Positions 17,519 to 25,106 of a stretch of DNA of 33,437 nucleotides are shown in pieces. The translations under genes were made by a program, and so were the position numbers. The DNA comes from Enterococcus villorum (GTDB lineage Bacteria > Bacillota > Bacilli > Lactobacillales > Enterococcaceae). Below the pieces are notes generated by a model. It was not told the DNA's origin, did not search any database, and worked only from the letters and a program-made list of their open reading frames with translations. The stretch covers positions 1-33,437 of the forward strand of contig NZ_BJWF01000030.1 in the NCBI RefSeq assembly GCF_007990225.1, in the 5' to 3' direction. How positions within the stretch are numbered: the first letter of the stretch is position 1; each line of letters opens with the position of its first letter.

Positions 17519-17915
17519 TTTTTTCTCCATTTTCAAATTCTACTAACAAAATGATTGCTACCGCAGAATCTCTCACTTCCCATTTTTTCACCTGCGTCAG
17601 CATCGGCTGATGACCGCCGGCTTTTTCACGTTTGCGGATCATATTTTGATACTGCTCAACTATGAAATCTTTTTCTTTTTTTTCATAGTGGATACGATTT
17701 TCTTTAATCACCACATTCGTGCCACCTTTGATTTCTTCTTCAAATTGGGCAAGGAAAATCAGCCATTCTTTTTGATCTTTTCGTTTTAAATAATGATCGA
17801 TTTGAACAGTTTGATGGATCAATAAATTTATAGAAAGTAAAATTGTACTTAAAGCAAATAGTGAGATGAGACACTCGATCAATGTGAACGCATGCTTGGT
17901 TTTATATTTTGGCAA
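17487..17915 (-). CDS. comGF: Competence pseudopilus minor pseudopilin ComGF
   Basis: A 142-residue type IV pilin-like protein needed for assembly of the DNA-uptake pseudopilus. It has a short basic leader, the prepilin peptidase motif AFTLIECLISLFAL with the +5 glutamate, a membrane helix, and a C-terminal domain containing IIEQYQ-like strands and AVAIILLVEFENG. The start is TTG at 17915, overlapping the comGE end by 14 bases; the nearest ribosome binding site (AAGGAG) is distant at about 15 bases, so translation is probably coupled to comGE. Confidence 0.88.
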   Translation of the reverse strand: MPKYKTKHAFTLIECLISLFALSTILLSINLLIHQTVQIDHYLKRKDQKEWLIFLAQFEEEIKGGTNVVIKENRIHYEKKEKDFIVEQYQNMIRKREKAGGHQPMLTQVKKWEVRDSAVAIILLVEFENGEKNEGIWTKSFT

Positions 17916-18225
17916 TTTCTATCACTTTTTCTCCTTGTATAATCTTAACTTTTTGAATTTTTTTATTTTCTGTTTTTATTTTTGTTTGACTTTTTGATCC
18001 TTCACTCGTTCTTATTGGTAATTCATGATGTATTCGATACGTTTTTACATCTTCATACAACTGACGAAGCAATACTATTTCTTGGTTACTGTGTTTTTCT
18101 GCTTTTAACAAATAGATATTCCCATGGTTGATCAAAAAGATACAAGCGCTGGTCATAGACATAGCAACCAATGTTTCTAAAAGAATAAAACTACTCTTGT
18201 TTGATTTTTTTAATATAATGACCAC
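17902..18225 (-). CDS. comGE: Competence pseudopilus minor pseudopilin ComGE
   Basis: A pseudopilin of about 108 residues with the prepilin-like motif SSFILLETLVAMSMTSAC near its N-terminus, including the conserved glutamate, followed by a short periplasm-facing domain. The start is uncertain. A GTG at 18225 gives MVIILKKSNKSS, but its possible ribosome binding site GGGGAG overlaps it; the reading frame stays open upstream to 18282 within comGD. The gene overlaps both comGD and comGF, consistent with translational coupling. Confidence 0.78.
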   Translation of the reverse strand: MVIILKKSNKSSFILLETLVAMSMTSACIFLINHGNIYLLKAEKHSNQEIVLLRQLYEDVKTYRIHHELPIRTSEGSKSQTKIKTENKKIQKVKIIQGEKVIEIAKI

Positions 18226-18652
18226 TCCCCATCTGAAATTGGTAGATAATGGTTTGCTTTTTTTCATTCCAGTAAAATTCATATGCCTTTAATGAACTTT
18301 CATTGCCAGTATAGGCAGCAAAAGAAATTTTTTCTTTCTTTTTTACTTCAATTTCTTTTGGAACTTTTAAAATTGCCCAATCAATCATTGTCTTTGGTAT
18401 GTTAAATATCATTTGATTGAGGTTTGGATCATAAGCGATTGTCGTTGTTTGTTGGTTTACGATGGCTATTTTTTGTGTCACGTAAATTCGATGTTCAAAT
18501 TGTGTAAAAAATTGCTCAATTGCCATCTGTTTTTGCCAAGAAGCGACAGAAAAAACAGGGAAAATAAACATTCCCAGGGTAACGACTAAAACAAATACAG
18601 TTTCAATCAAGGTATAGCTGTAAAAAAACGTTCTATTTCTGGTTATAAGCAT
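18191..18652 (-). CDS. comGD: Competence pseudopilus minor pseudopilin ComGD
   Basis: A 153-residue pilin-like protein of the DNA-uptake pseudopilus. The N-terminus MLITRNRTFFYSYTLIETVFVLVVTLGMF (written here by position, residues 1-29) contains a prepilin motif in which the usual AF or GF before TLIE is replaced by SY. A hydrophobic helix follows, then strands such as TTIAYDPNLNQMIFNIP. The start at 18652 is placed seven bases after AGGAG; an ATG six bases upstream is too close. It overlaps the comGC end by 20 bases. Confidence 0.85.
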   Translation of the reverse strand: MLITRNRTFFYSYTLIETVFVLVVTLGMFIFPVFSVASWQKQMAIEQFFTQFEHRIYVTQKIAIVNQQTTTIAYDPNLNQMIFNIPKTMIDWAILKVPKEIEVKKKEKISFAAYTGNESSLKAYEFYWNEKKQTIIYQFQMGSGHYIKKIKQE

Positions 18653-18929
18653 CTGCATGCTCCTGTTTGATATATCCTTCTTTTAAAAGTTCTGAGATGG
18701 TAGGCACTTTCCCATTATTTTGCAAGGAATATAGTTCTTTTTGTGCATCGATCAACTGAAGAACAGCTTGTTTCCCTTCTTTATTCACATGATCACGATA
18801 ACGTGAGATGTTTGGGATGAATAAAAGGACAAGTGCACTAATCACCAAAAGAACGATCAACATTTCAATCAAGGTAAATGCTTTTAGATAAAGCGCTCGG
18901 TGTGAAGATCTCTTTATCTTTTCTTTCAT
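18633..18929 (-). CDS. comGC: Major competence pseudopilin ComGC
   Basis: A 98-residue major pilin of the competence pseudopilus, which captures and retracts extracellular DNA. It has a basic leader, the prepilin peptidase site and motif KAFTLIEMLIVLLVISALVL, and a short globular part. PNISRYRDHVNKEGKQAVLQ and the ELLKEGYIKQEHADAY end are typical of ComGC. The start ATG overlaps the comGB stop by four bases (ATGA). Confidence 0.95.
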   Translation of the reverse strand: MKEKIKRSSHRALYLKAFTLIEMLIVLLVISALVLLFIPNISRYRDHVNKEGKQAVLQLIDAQKELYSLQNNGKVPTISELLKEGYIKQEHADAYNQK

Positions 18930-19975
18930 AACAAAACCTCCTCAATATTGCCATACACAGGCAACAAAATAGCTGCATAAATCAATAATAACAACCCAGC
19001 AATCGCAAGAAAAAGGATAGGTTGTAACCAATGGAGCCATTGATTGATTTTTTGAAAAAATTGTTGTCTTGTTAATTTACTATAAAATAAAAGTTCCTTG
19101 CCTAAGTTGCCTTTGGCTTCCCCTTGTAAAATAATTTGACTAAATTCTTTTGTTAAAAACGAATAATCCTGAAATTGCTTAGCCAAAGGAATCCCTGTTT
19201 CTAGACCTTTAGCCAAGCGAAAAGCTAACAATTGAATCAAGCTTCCTTGTTTTGTTTCCTTCAAACAAAAAATAATTTGTTGTAACTCTAACCCTTCGTA
19301 AAATAATTTGCCAAATTCTAAAGCGATATATGCAGATTGATAGAGTGAAAAAAAAGTTCCTACTACTAGTTGTCTACTGAACCATTCACCTTTTTGGATC
19401 ATGTCCATTTTTGCTAACCTAATTTTTATGTAAAAAAATACGAATAAAACAAGACACAAAGTTGCCAACACATACCAATGAAAAGATTGAAGTAATAAAA
19501 TGCCCCAGTGAGTATTCATCACCATCTCAGTATGAAGTAATTGAGGTAAAATAAATTGTCTTAAAGCTAATAAAATCCCCAACAAAAATAAAAGCAATAG
19601 GCAAGGATAGCTGATGATTTTTTTTAGTTCTTTTCGAAATTCTTCTACTAATCGAAATTGTTCAGCCATGCTTTTTAATGTTTTTATTAAATTTCCATGA
19701 CTTTCTGCCAATTCGATTTGCACTAGTTTTTCTTGAGTAAAACCCATTTCTTGTAAAACATCATAAAAAGTATGACCACTTTGTAGTAACTGTTGCCCTT
19801 GTTGTAAATAAATTTTAGGAACAGGTGCCATTTTTAACAATATATCCATTGTTTCTTGAATACTAAAGCCATTAACAAGTAATTCACCTGTCAATTGTAT
19901 ATATTTTGCTTGATGACTGAGTGACATTTTCTTAAAAAGCACACGATCGCCATTGATTGTTTCGTGCTTCTTCAT
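18926..19975 (-). CDS. comGB: Competence type II/IV secretion-like membrane protein ComGB
   Basis: The polytopic platform protein of the competence pilus machine, homologous to GspF/PilC. The product of about 349 residues holds two T2SF domains (about 35-155 and 235-345) and three strong membrane segments: after FRKELKKIISYP near residue 140, the ILLLQSFHWYVLATLCLVL region near 190, and LFLAIAGLLLLIYAAILLPV at the end. I choose the ATG at 19975, where AAGGATGGG precedes at about nine bases; the frame is open further upstream inside comGA, and a later ATG at 19927 is a possible alternative. It overlaps comGA by 44 bases. Confidence 0.92.
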   Translation of the reverse strand: MKKHETINGDRVLFKKMSLSHQAKYIQLTGELLVNGFSIQETMDILLKMAPVPKIYLQQGQQLLQSGHTFYDVLQEMGFTQEKLVQIELAESHGNLIKTLKSMAEQFRLVEEFRKELKKIISYPCLLLLFLLGILLALRQFILPQLLHTEMVMNTHWGILLLQSFHWYVLATLCLVLFVFFYIKIRLAKMDMIQKGEWFSRQLVVGTFFSLYQSAYIALEFGKLFYEGLELQQIIFCLKETKQGSLIQLLAFRLAKGLETGIPLAKQFQDYSFLTKEFSQIILQGEAKGNLGKELLFYSKLTRQQFFQKINQWLHWLQPILFLAIAGLLLLIYAAILLPVYGNIEEVLL

Positions 19976-20861
19976 AGCTACGATCCCATCCTTTCTTCTC
20001 AAAACCATGGTACGTAAAATTATATCCCCACATAACAGCAGCTGACTGCATGTCATCTAATAGAATCTCTTGATAAACTACTCCTGCCAAACATTCAGCC
20101 AATTCTTCTTTTCTACCCACTAATTCAATCATTCTAGCTTCTATCCCATCTAAATGTCGGGCATGGACCGTGGCAAAGACACGATGACCTGTTAAAGCTG
20201 CTCGTATTGCGACATTTGCTGTTTTTTCATCTCTGATTTCTCCTATAATTAGTAAGTCGGGACGATGTCGCAATGCAAGTTTTAACAATTGATCATACGT
20301 TTGTTCGATTTTCTCATTTACTTGTAATTGTAAAAATAATGGCTGTTCGATTTCCACCGGATCTTCAATTGTAATCACTTGTCGGTTCTCTTCTCGTGCT
20401 AAATAATACATCAACGAAGTTTTTCCCGAACCAACTGGACCACTAAACAAATAAAGACCACGATTTTTCGTTCGCTCACAGATGACCTTTAAATCCATTG
20501 AAGAAAAACAGCGAAATTGCTTCTCAGATAAATCGTATAATAAACGGATGACTAAACTTTCTCGTTGTAAGTAATCTCCTACTGACGATAATCTCAATCT
20601 TATTTCATTTTCTCTCAACATATACGTTAAAGAACCTACCTGGGCTTTTCGTCTTTCTCCAATATCCATCTTTCCTAAATATTTAGATCTTGAAATCAAT
20701 TGCTGTCCTGTTTCAAACATCAATTCTTTTTGAAACATTCGTTTTTTGCTATAACGATAATAAATTTTAAATTGAGACTTGTAGGGTAATATATAGATAT
20801 CTTGCACGTTGTTCTTATAACTTTCTTTAATGAGATTATCTGAAATTGTTTTTATATCCAT
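19932..20861 (-). CDS. comGA: Competence pilus assembly ATPase ComGA
   Basis: The cytoplasmic GspE/PilB-type ATPase that powers pseudopilus assembly. The 309-residue protein has Walker A GPVGSGKTS at 141-149, an aspartate box TIEDPVE at 164-170, Walker B LLIIGEIRD near 203-211 and the histidine box TGHRVFATVHA near 224-234. All are intact, so this gene should encode an active enzyme. It opens the seven-gene comG operon. The ATG is preceded by a weak site (GGGAAGAAG). Only 33 bases separate it from a decayed transposon fragment, and neither a good sigma-A promoter nor a recognisable competence box is seen. Confidence 0.95.
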   Translation of the reverse strand: MDIKTISDNLIKESYKNNVQDIYILPYKSQFKIYYRYSKKRMFQKELMFETGQQLISRSKYLGKMDIGERRKAQVGSLTYMLRENEIRLRLSSVGDYLQRESLVIRLLYDLSEKQFRCFSSMDLKVICERTKNRGLYLFSGPVGSGKTSLMYYLAREENRQVITIEDPVEIEQPLFLQLQVNEKIEQTYDQLLKLALRHRPDLLIIGEIRDEKTANVAIRAALTGHRVFATVHARHLDGIEARMIELVGRKEELAECLAGVVYQEILLDDMQSAAVMWGYNFTYHGFEKKGWDRSYEEARNNQWRSCAF

Positions 20862-20894
20862 CTTCTTCCCGTTGCCAAAAATCCATAAATATTT

Positions 20895-21280
20895 CTATCC
20901 AACTGTAAAAATTGTCAGATTTATGTTACTTCCTATTTCTACAACAATCCTTGATGGTTTGGTTTTCACTATCTCCGTTATTGTTTGATGTAAATAATTT
21001 TGACGAATATTGGCTAGTTTTCGATGGGTACGCCGAATTTCTTTTTCTAATTTATAGATGTTACGCGTTTTGACAAATCGGGTTTCCTCCTTATTCCACT
21101 CGTATTTTCGTGAAAATTTACGCTGTAACCGACGTAAACGTTTCTCAATCTTTCTTACTTTTTTGTTTGGTTAATAATCCAACGTGCAGTTCCTGCTGAT
21201 TGCCAAAGCTGTTTTTCTTGTTCTTCATTGGGCGTAATCTTACTTTCTTGGCTCGCATCATCTTCCATCAATTTTTTCAT
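20895..21280 (-). pseudogene. TnpB remnant (RNA-guided nuclease of IS607/IS605 elements)
   Basis: The first 41 codons (from ATG at 21280) include KITPNEEQEKQLWQSAGTAR, like the TnpB N-terminus. A frame change or internal deletion follows. A second segment reads EKRLRRLQRKFSRKYEW and later KLANIRQNYLHQTITEIV, ending SRIVVE at the first RuvC strand, after which homology stops. The RuvC catalytic residues and zinc finger are absent, so no nuclease can be made. Confidence 0.75.
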
Positions 21281-21534
21281 TATCTTCTTAGCTTTACTCG
21301 TTTTCCTTGTAATCGGTAACTAAAAACGGTGATCATCTGGATGAAGTCCTCAACTAATTCCTGCTCTTCAGTCTTTTTTTGTAGAATTGATTTCGTTGTT
21401 TTTCAAAAATAATAACGAGTGCCATCTTGTGAGACAAGAGCAGGTTTTAATTCTCCTTTTTTATCTCTATTTCTCAATGTTTGTGGCGTGACAACTATTT
21501 GTTTTCCAAGTTCTCCTATCGAATACATAAGCAT
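21280..21534 (-). pseudogene. TnpA remnant (IS607-family serine recombinase)
   Basis: The N-terminal MerR-like DNA-binding part is recognisable: MYSIGELGKQIVVTPQTLRN, then DKKGELKPALVSQDGTRYYF, followed by TGA. In another frame further on, EEQELVEDFIQMITVFSYRL plus QGKR matches the C-terminal helix of this recombinase family. The catalytic serine region between them is missing, so the gene is dead. An AGGTG site precedes the ATG. Confidence 0.75.
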
Positions 21535-21616
21535 AGTCTTCACCTTGATAAAATTACACCACATATCGATATTAAGAATAATATATTTATAGATATTTAT
21601 ATATTTCTGTCAACTG

Positions 21617-21943
21617 TTGTTCACCTCCACTGATAAAGATATGCTCTTTGCAGCGAATCAATTGATCCAAAAAGGTGGCGGAATGATCGTGGTTAACGAT
21701 GGGAAAGAAGTATCTTCTTTGCCTTTACCAATTGGTGGATTGATGACACAAGCACCTTTTTCAGTCGTTAATGAACAGTTAGTAACTTTAGTCAAAGAAG
21801 CACATAACTTAGGAGCTAGCCAAACTTTTGATCCGTTTTTAACCTTATCATTTTTGACATTATCGGTGATTCCAGAATTAAAACTCACTGATAAAGGCCT
21901 ATTTTCTTTCTCCAAATTCAGTTTAATTGAACCATCTGTGTAA
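21617..21943 (+). pseudogene. ade: C-terminal fragment of adenine deaminase
   Basis: About 108 residues match the end of bacterial adenine deaminase (Ade), which converts adenine to hypoxanthine. The conserved blocks are DKDMLFAANQLIQKGGGMIV, LPLPIGGLMT, DPFLTLSFLTLSVIPELKLT and DKGLF. The metal-binding amidohydrolase domain, more than 400 residues in intact enzymes, is absent. The fragment begins abruptly beside the IS607 remnant. There is no ribosome binding site, so it is almost certainly not expressed as an enzyme. Confidence 0.8.
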
Positions 21944-22040
21944 GTAAAAAATGCTTGATATCATCTATTCTCAAATACAACTTATATCTAATATTAACGT
22001 TTTAACAATTTGACGATTTAATGGATATAATTTTCGAGAT

Positions 22041-22105
22041 AAAAAGGTTAAGACAAATGTCCATGAGAGCCTTAGCCCTCTTACATGTTGTCTTAACCTC
22101 TTTTT
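22041..22105. terminator. Intrinsic terminator downstream of trmB
   Basis: GGTTAAGACAAATGT and ACATGTTGTCTTAACC pair with one bulge, flanked by A- and T-runs that give terminator architecture on both strands. It lies between the ade fragment (plus) and trmB (minus), which converge. Confidence 0.85.
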
Positions 22106-22128
22106 AATTGCTTTTTTTCTAAAGCATT

Positions 22129-22785
22129 CTATTTATTTTTTGTTTTATCAGGAAACTGAGCTTCTACTCGATAGATTCTTTGCCCTTTAGAAGAAAATTT
22201 TTCTTCGTATTCCGTCATGATATTTCCGTTAAATTCGCTTTGATGTAAATCTAGCCATACTTGTTTAATGATCATTCCGTATTGTGAAAAACTAGCTAAA
22301 GAGTATTCAAACAATCCTTGGTTATCTGTTTTAAAATGAATCTCACCTTGAGGACGCAAAATTTGTTCATCAACAGCTAAAAAAGTTCGATACGTTAATC
22401 TTCGTTTCTCATGTCTTTTTTTAGGCCAAGGATCTGAAAAGTTCAAATAAATTTGATCGACTTCACTATCTGCAAAGTATTCGGTTAATGCCGAACCATC
22501 CACGTGCAATAATTTTAAATTGGGCAAGGGATCTTCAATTAATTTATCTAATGCAATGGAGACTACACTAACTTGCATTTCAACACCTATATAATTGATG
22601 TCAGGATGCGCTTTTGCCATACCAGTAATAAACTGTCCTTTCCCCATACCAATTTCGATATGGATTGGTTTATCGTTACCAAACAGTTCATTCCATTTCC
22701 CTTTCCATTTTGTTGGCTCATTGATCACTAAATCTGGATGTGCTGCTAACATTTCTGCAGCTCCTGGGCGATTACGTACACGCAT
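22129..22785 (-). CDS. trmB: tRNA (guanine-N7)-methyltransferase
   Basis: Methylates N7 of G46 in the variable loop of tRNAs with SAM. The protein has [16 protein letters not shown] as SAM motif I, YIGVEMQ, then [20 protein letters not shown], the TrmB hallmark with catalytic aspartate, and later [17 protein letters not shown] and [13 protein letters not shown] place the start at the ATG at 22785 ([12 protein letters not shown]), typical for orthologues; an ATG four codons upstream is closer to AAAGGA but has almost no spacing. A terminator-like hairpin sits just upstream, so its expression may depend on readthrough. Confidence 0.96.
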   Translation of the reverse strand: MRVRNRPGAAEMLAAHPDLVINEPTKWKGKWNELFGNDKPIHIEIGMGKGQFITGMAKAHPDINYIGVEMQVSVVSIALDKLIEDPLPNLKLLHVDGSALTEYFADSEVDQIYLNFSDPWPKKRHEKRRLTYRTFLAVDEQILRPQGEIHFKTDNQGLFEYSLASFSQYGMIIKQVWLDLHQSEFNGNIMTEYEEKFSSKGQRIYRVEAQFPDKTKNK

Positions 22786-22810
22786 GACCTTTTCCATTCC
22801 TTTCTCTGCT

Positions 22811-22857
22811 AAAAAAATTAAGATCAGTCAAGTGATTTTCTACTCTTCTGATCTTAA
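22811..22857 (-). terminator. Terminator-like hairpin between the ytmP-like gene and trmB
   Basis: On the minus strand TTAAGATCAG and CTGATCTTAA form a perfect 10-bp stem with a 20-base loop, followed directly by seven T, only about 25 bases before trmB. It is either the terminator of the phosphotransferase gene or an attenuator in the trmB leader. A smaller hairpin (AAGCAAT/ATTGCTT) lies just upstream of it. Confidence 0.7.
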
Positions 22858-22921
22858 CTTGAATAAATAAACAAGCAATAATTGCTTTGTTCTCACTCAT
22901 TTCTATTAACACGATTTCTTT

Positions 22922-23704
22922 TCAGCCACTAAAAATTCTTTTCAGCTGTAAGATTTCTTCATTCATTCTTCGATGGTCTTCTCGCTGGCAATATCTTGTA
23001 ATTTCTTGTAAAAGATTCATTGCCGCATACCAATGTAACTTTTCTAATATTTCGTCAGTCGGACGTATACCATATGTCACTAACCATTGATTCCAATTAG
23101 ATAATGGAACATAATTTCCTAAAATCGTTGCAATGTCCACAGCTGGATCAGCAAACATAATTGAATCCCAATCCACCAAATATAAATAATTCTTACACAC
23201 AAGCCAGTTTCGATGATTCACATCACCATGCACCACAGCAAATTTTTCTTTTTCCGCCTGTGGGAGCTGTTGTCGTAAGAACTGGTGAACAATTTGTAAA
23301 AACCGGTGGTTTTTAAGTGTATCAGGCAATTCTAATTCGTACTGTTGTAGCATTTTCTCAGGTGTCATCACTTTTCCACCAATACGTGTTAGCATCGTCT
23401 TAAGTGATGTTGAGTGATGCAAGTGATACAATACGTCAATCACATCATTACGCTGACCAATCTCATTAGGGGTCAATAGATGTCCTTCTAACCACTCTTG
23501 TGCTGTTAAAGTGTCTCCATTTCCGGTACGTTTTGTCCATACTAGTTTAGGCGTGATTCCTTCTCGGGATAGTGCAGCAAGCATTGGAGTCGTATTTCTT
23601 TTAATAAAGACCTTATCTTCATCACGCATGCCTATGTATGTTTTTCCTGTATCACCTTTGATTGGGCGTAAACGCCATTCTTGGTCTAACTGAAACTCCA
23701 TCAT
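22922..23704 (-). CDS. Phosphotransferase of the APH/choline kinase family (YtmP-like)
   Basis: A 260-residue protein with an aminoglycoside-phosphotransferase/choline-kinase fold. KTYIGMRDEDKVFIKRN contains the probable ATP-binding lysine, VVHGDVNHRNWLV is the catalytic loop (HGDxxxxN), and LVDWDSIMFADPAVDIA is the Mg-binding DFG-like region. Its place directly upstream of trmB matches ytmP-ytmQ in Bacillus. The natural substrate is unknown, and nothing supports calling it an antibiotic resistance gene. GGGAG lies five bases before the first of two adjacent ATG codons. A strong promoter precedes it. Confidence 0.9.
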   Translation of the reverse strand: MMEFQLDQEWRLRPIKGDTGKTYIGMRDEDKVFIKRNTTPMLAALSREGITPKLVWTKRTGNGDTLTAQEWLEGHLLTPNEIGQRNDVIDVLYHLHHSTSLKTMLTRIGGKVMTPEKMLQQYELELPDTLKNHRFLQIVHQFLRQQLPQAEKEKFAVVHGDVNHRNWLVCKNYLYLVDWDSIMFADPAVDIATILGNYVPLSNWNQWLVTYGIRPTDEILEKLHWYAAMNLLQEITRYCQREDHRRMNEEILQLKRIFSG

Positions 23705-23747
23705 GCATTCTCCCGTCCTCTTAACTCTATGATTTGCAGTACTTATT

Positions 23748-23776
23748 ATTCTAGTCGCCTAAGTCCCGAACGTCAA
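23748..23776 (-). promoter_or_regulatory. Sigma-A promoter of the ytmP-like gene and trmB
   Basis: On the minus strand TTGACG (23771-23776) and TAGAAT (23748-23753) are 17 bases apart. The transcript would begin about 35-40 bases before the phosphotransferase start codon. Confidence 0.7.
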
Positions 23777-23830
23777 GCACATATACGTTCTTTTTTCAGC
23801 TATTCTTCTTCACAAAACCATCTTTTAACA

Positions 23831-23869
23831 AAAAAATCGAGCGAATAAGGGAATTTTCCTTATTCACTC
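23831..23869 (-). terminator. Intrinsic terminator of ecsAB
   Basis: GAGCGAATAAGG and CCTTATTCACTC form a stem with one mismatch and a seven-base loop; on the minus strand it is followed by a run of six T. It lies about 25 bases after the ecsB stop. Confidence 0.85.
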
Positions 23870-23894
23870 AATTTATTTTCTCTCGGCAATACGT

Positions 23895-25106
23895 TTACTC
23901 CATCATTTTCTTTATCCGGGTAGGCAGATAGATTTTAATAAATAAACTAACAAGGAGTAAGTAGCCCACCATTGGAATAATTTTATCTAACCCATCTAAC
24001 ACAATTGCTCCGATCAAACCAAAAATACCTGCCGTAATGATCAATAACCAGAATAATAGTTTCTGTATGGCTTGCTTTTTCTGTGTTTCTTTTATTGGAT
24101 ACAGTTGAACCAGTGTCATATAGCGAAATTGATTATACAAAGGAAGCAATTGAAACCCGATAAGATAAATAAACAACATACCAACAGCTGTTATAAAATA
24201 AACATCATCCATGCTGGCAATCAATAGTCCGCCAATAAACAATAATCGTAAAAAAAGGCCACTAAAATCCGATCCTCTAATAAATCTTCTAGCATAAAGA
24301 TAAAAATAAGTATTTCCAGAATTTTTGTTCACTTTTTGTAAAAGAGGATCGAGATAACGTCGTCTTTTTATTCTCGAAGTAATCTCTGGGACGTCAGTAA
24401 ATAAATTGATAAACTGATAGATTTGATGCAAACGTTGTTCTTCTACTTGCACCATTTTTTCCCAATCTAAATGGTAAGACATTTTCTTCCACAAAAAGAA
24501 AGAATAAATACTAGACTGTGCAACAGCACCTAGTAAGCCAGCCCAGATCCATCCATAAATCCCAATCAACAAAATCAGGGAAGTAGTAAGGATCCAAAAA
24601 ATTTTCCATATTATTAACTCTTTCTTTTCTATCCGAAATATTTCTACTCGTTTCAACTGAAGTTGACTACTTTTTAAGCAACACAAGATAAACAAATAAA
24701 TGAAATAAAAAGAGAAAGGTTGACCAGTTGTAACCACGACTAGCGGCATTGAAAAACCGCAAGCTAAGCTTAAAAATAAAAATGGGAATACACACGAATA
24801 ACGAAATGCATGCTGTAAATATTCACGGATTTCCTTTTCTTTTGGTAATAAGAAAACAATGTCTGCTGCTTGCGTAAATGTGGCAAATTTACCAATAAAC
24901 AAACAAATAAGCCAAAACAATGAAAGAATGATTCCCCCAATATAAAAAGGCGTAGTCAAAGTTTTCAACCAGTTTGAATAATAAAAACCTATCCCACCAA
25001 TCAGAAATAAGCAAACCAGGACAAAATGATCATTTAAAACGTATCGTAAATACTTCATCATTTTTTTTTGGTGTTTTGCTAATCGTAATTGAAAAAAATT
25101 ATTCAT
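23895..25106 (-). CDS. ecsB: ABC transporter permease EcsB
   Basis: Membrane subunit of the Ecs ABC transporter, which in Bacillus and Staphylococcus affects protein secretion, competence and regulated proteolysis. The 403-residue protein begins in the cytoplasm (MNNFFQLRLAKHQKKMMKY) and has several hydrophobic segments: about residues 29-65 (two helices), 95-145 (two), 165-200 (two), 285-325 (two) and 345-395 (two). There is no ATPase motif. Its ATG overlaps the ecsA end by eight bases, so the subunits are coupled. The transported substrate is not established. Confidence 0.94.
   Translation of the reverse strand: MNNFFQLRLAKHQKKMMKYLRYVLNDHFVLVCLFLIGGIGFYYSNWLKTLTTPFYIGGIILSLFWLICLFIGKFATFTQAADIVFLLPKEKEIREYLQHAFRYSCVFPFLFLSLACGFSMPLVVVTTGQPFSFYFIYLFILCCLKSSQLQLKRVEIFRIEKKELIIWKIFWILTTSLILLIGIYGWIWAGLLGAVAQSSIYSFFLWKKMSYHLDWEKMVQVEEQRLHQIYQFINLFTDVPEITSRIKRRRYLDPLLQKVNKNSGNTYFYLYARRFIRGSDFSGLFLRLLFIGGLLIASMDDVYFITAVGMLFIYLIGFQLLPLYNQFRYMTLVQLYPIKETQKKQAIQKLLFWLLIITAGIFGLIGAIVLDGLDKIIPMVGYLLLVSLFIKIYLPTRIKKMME

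Larger units (their letters stand above)
20895..21534 (-). mobile_element. Decayed IS607-type insertion sequence (tnpA and tnpB fragments)
   Basis: Remnant of an element with a serine-recombinase tnpA overlapping tnpB as TAATG, the usual IS607 layout. tnpA has lost its catalytic middle, and tnpB has lost sequence after its N-terminus and its whole nuclease C-terminus. IS607 elements have no terminal inverted repeats, so the ends cannot be set; the left limit is the last recognisable tnpB codon and the right limit the tnpA start. A TTGACA at 21608-21613 (minus strand) may be the old tnpA -35 box. Confidence 0.75.

Noticed and set aside
22922-23704. Aminoglycoside resistance phosphotransferase
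   Set aside because: The fold matches the APH family, but the position before trmB identifies the housekeeping YtmP group; nothing points to resistance.
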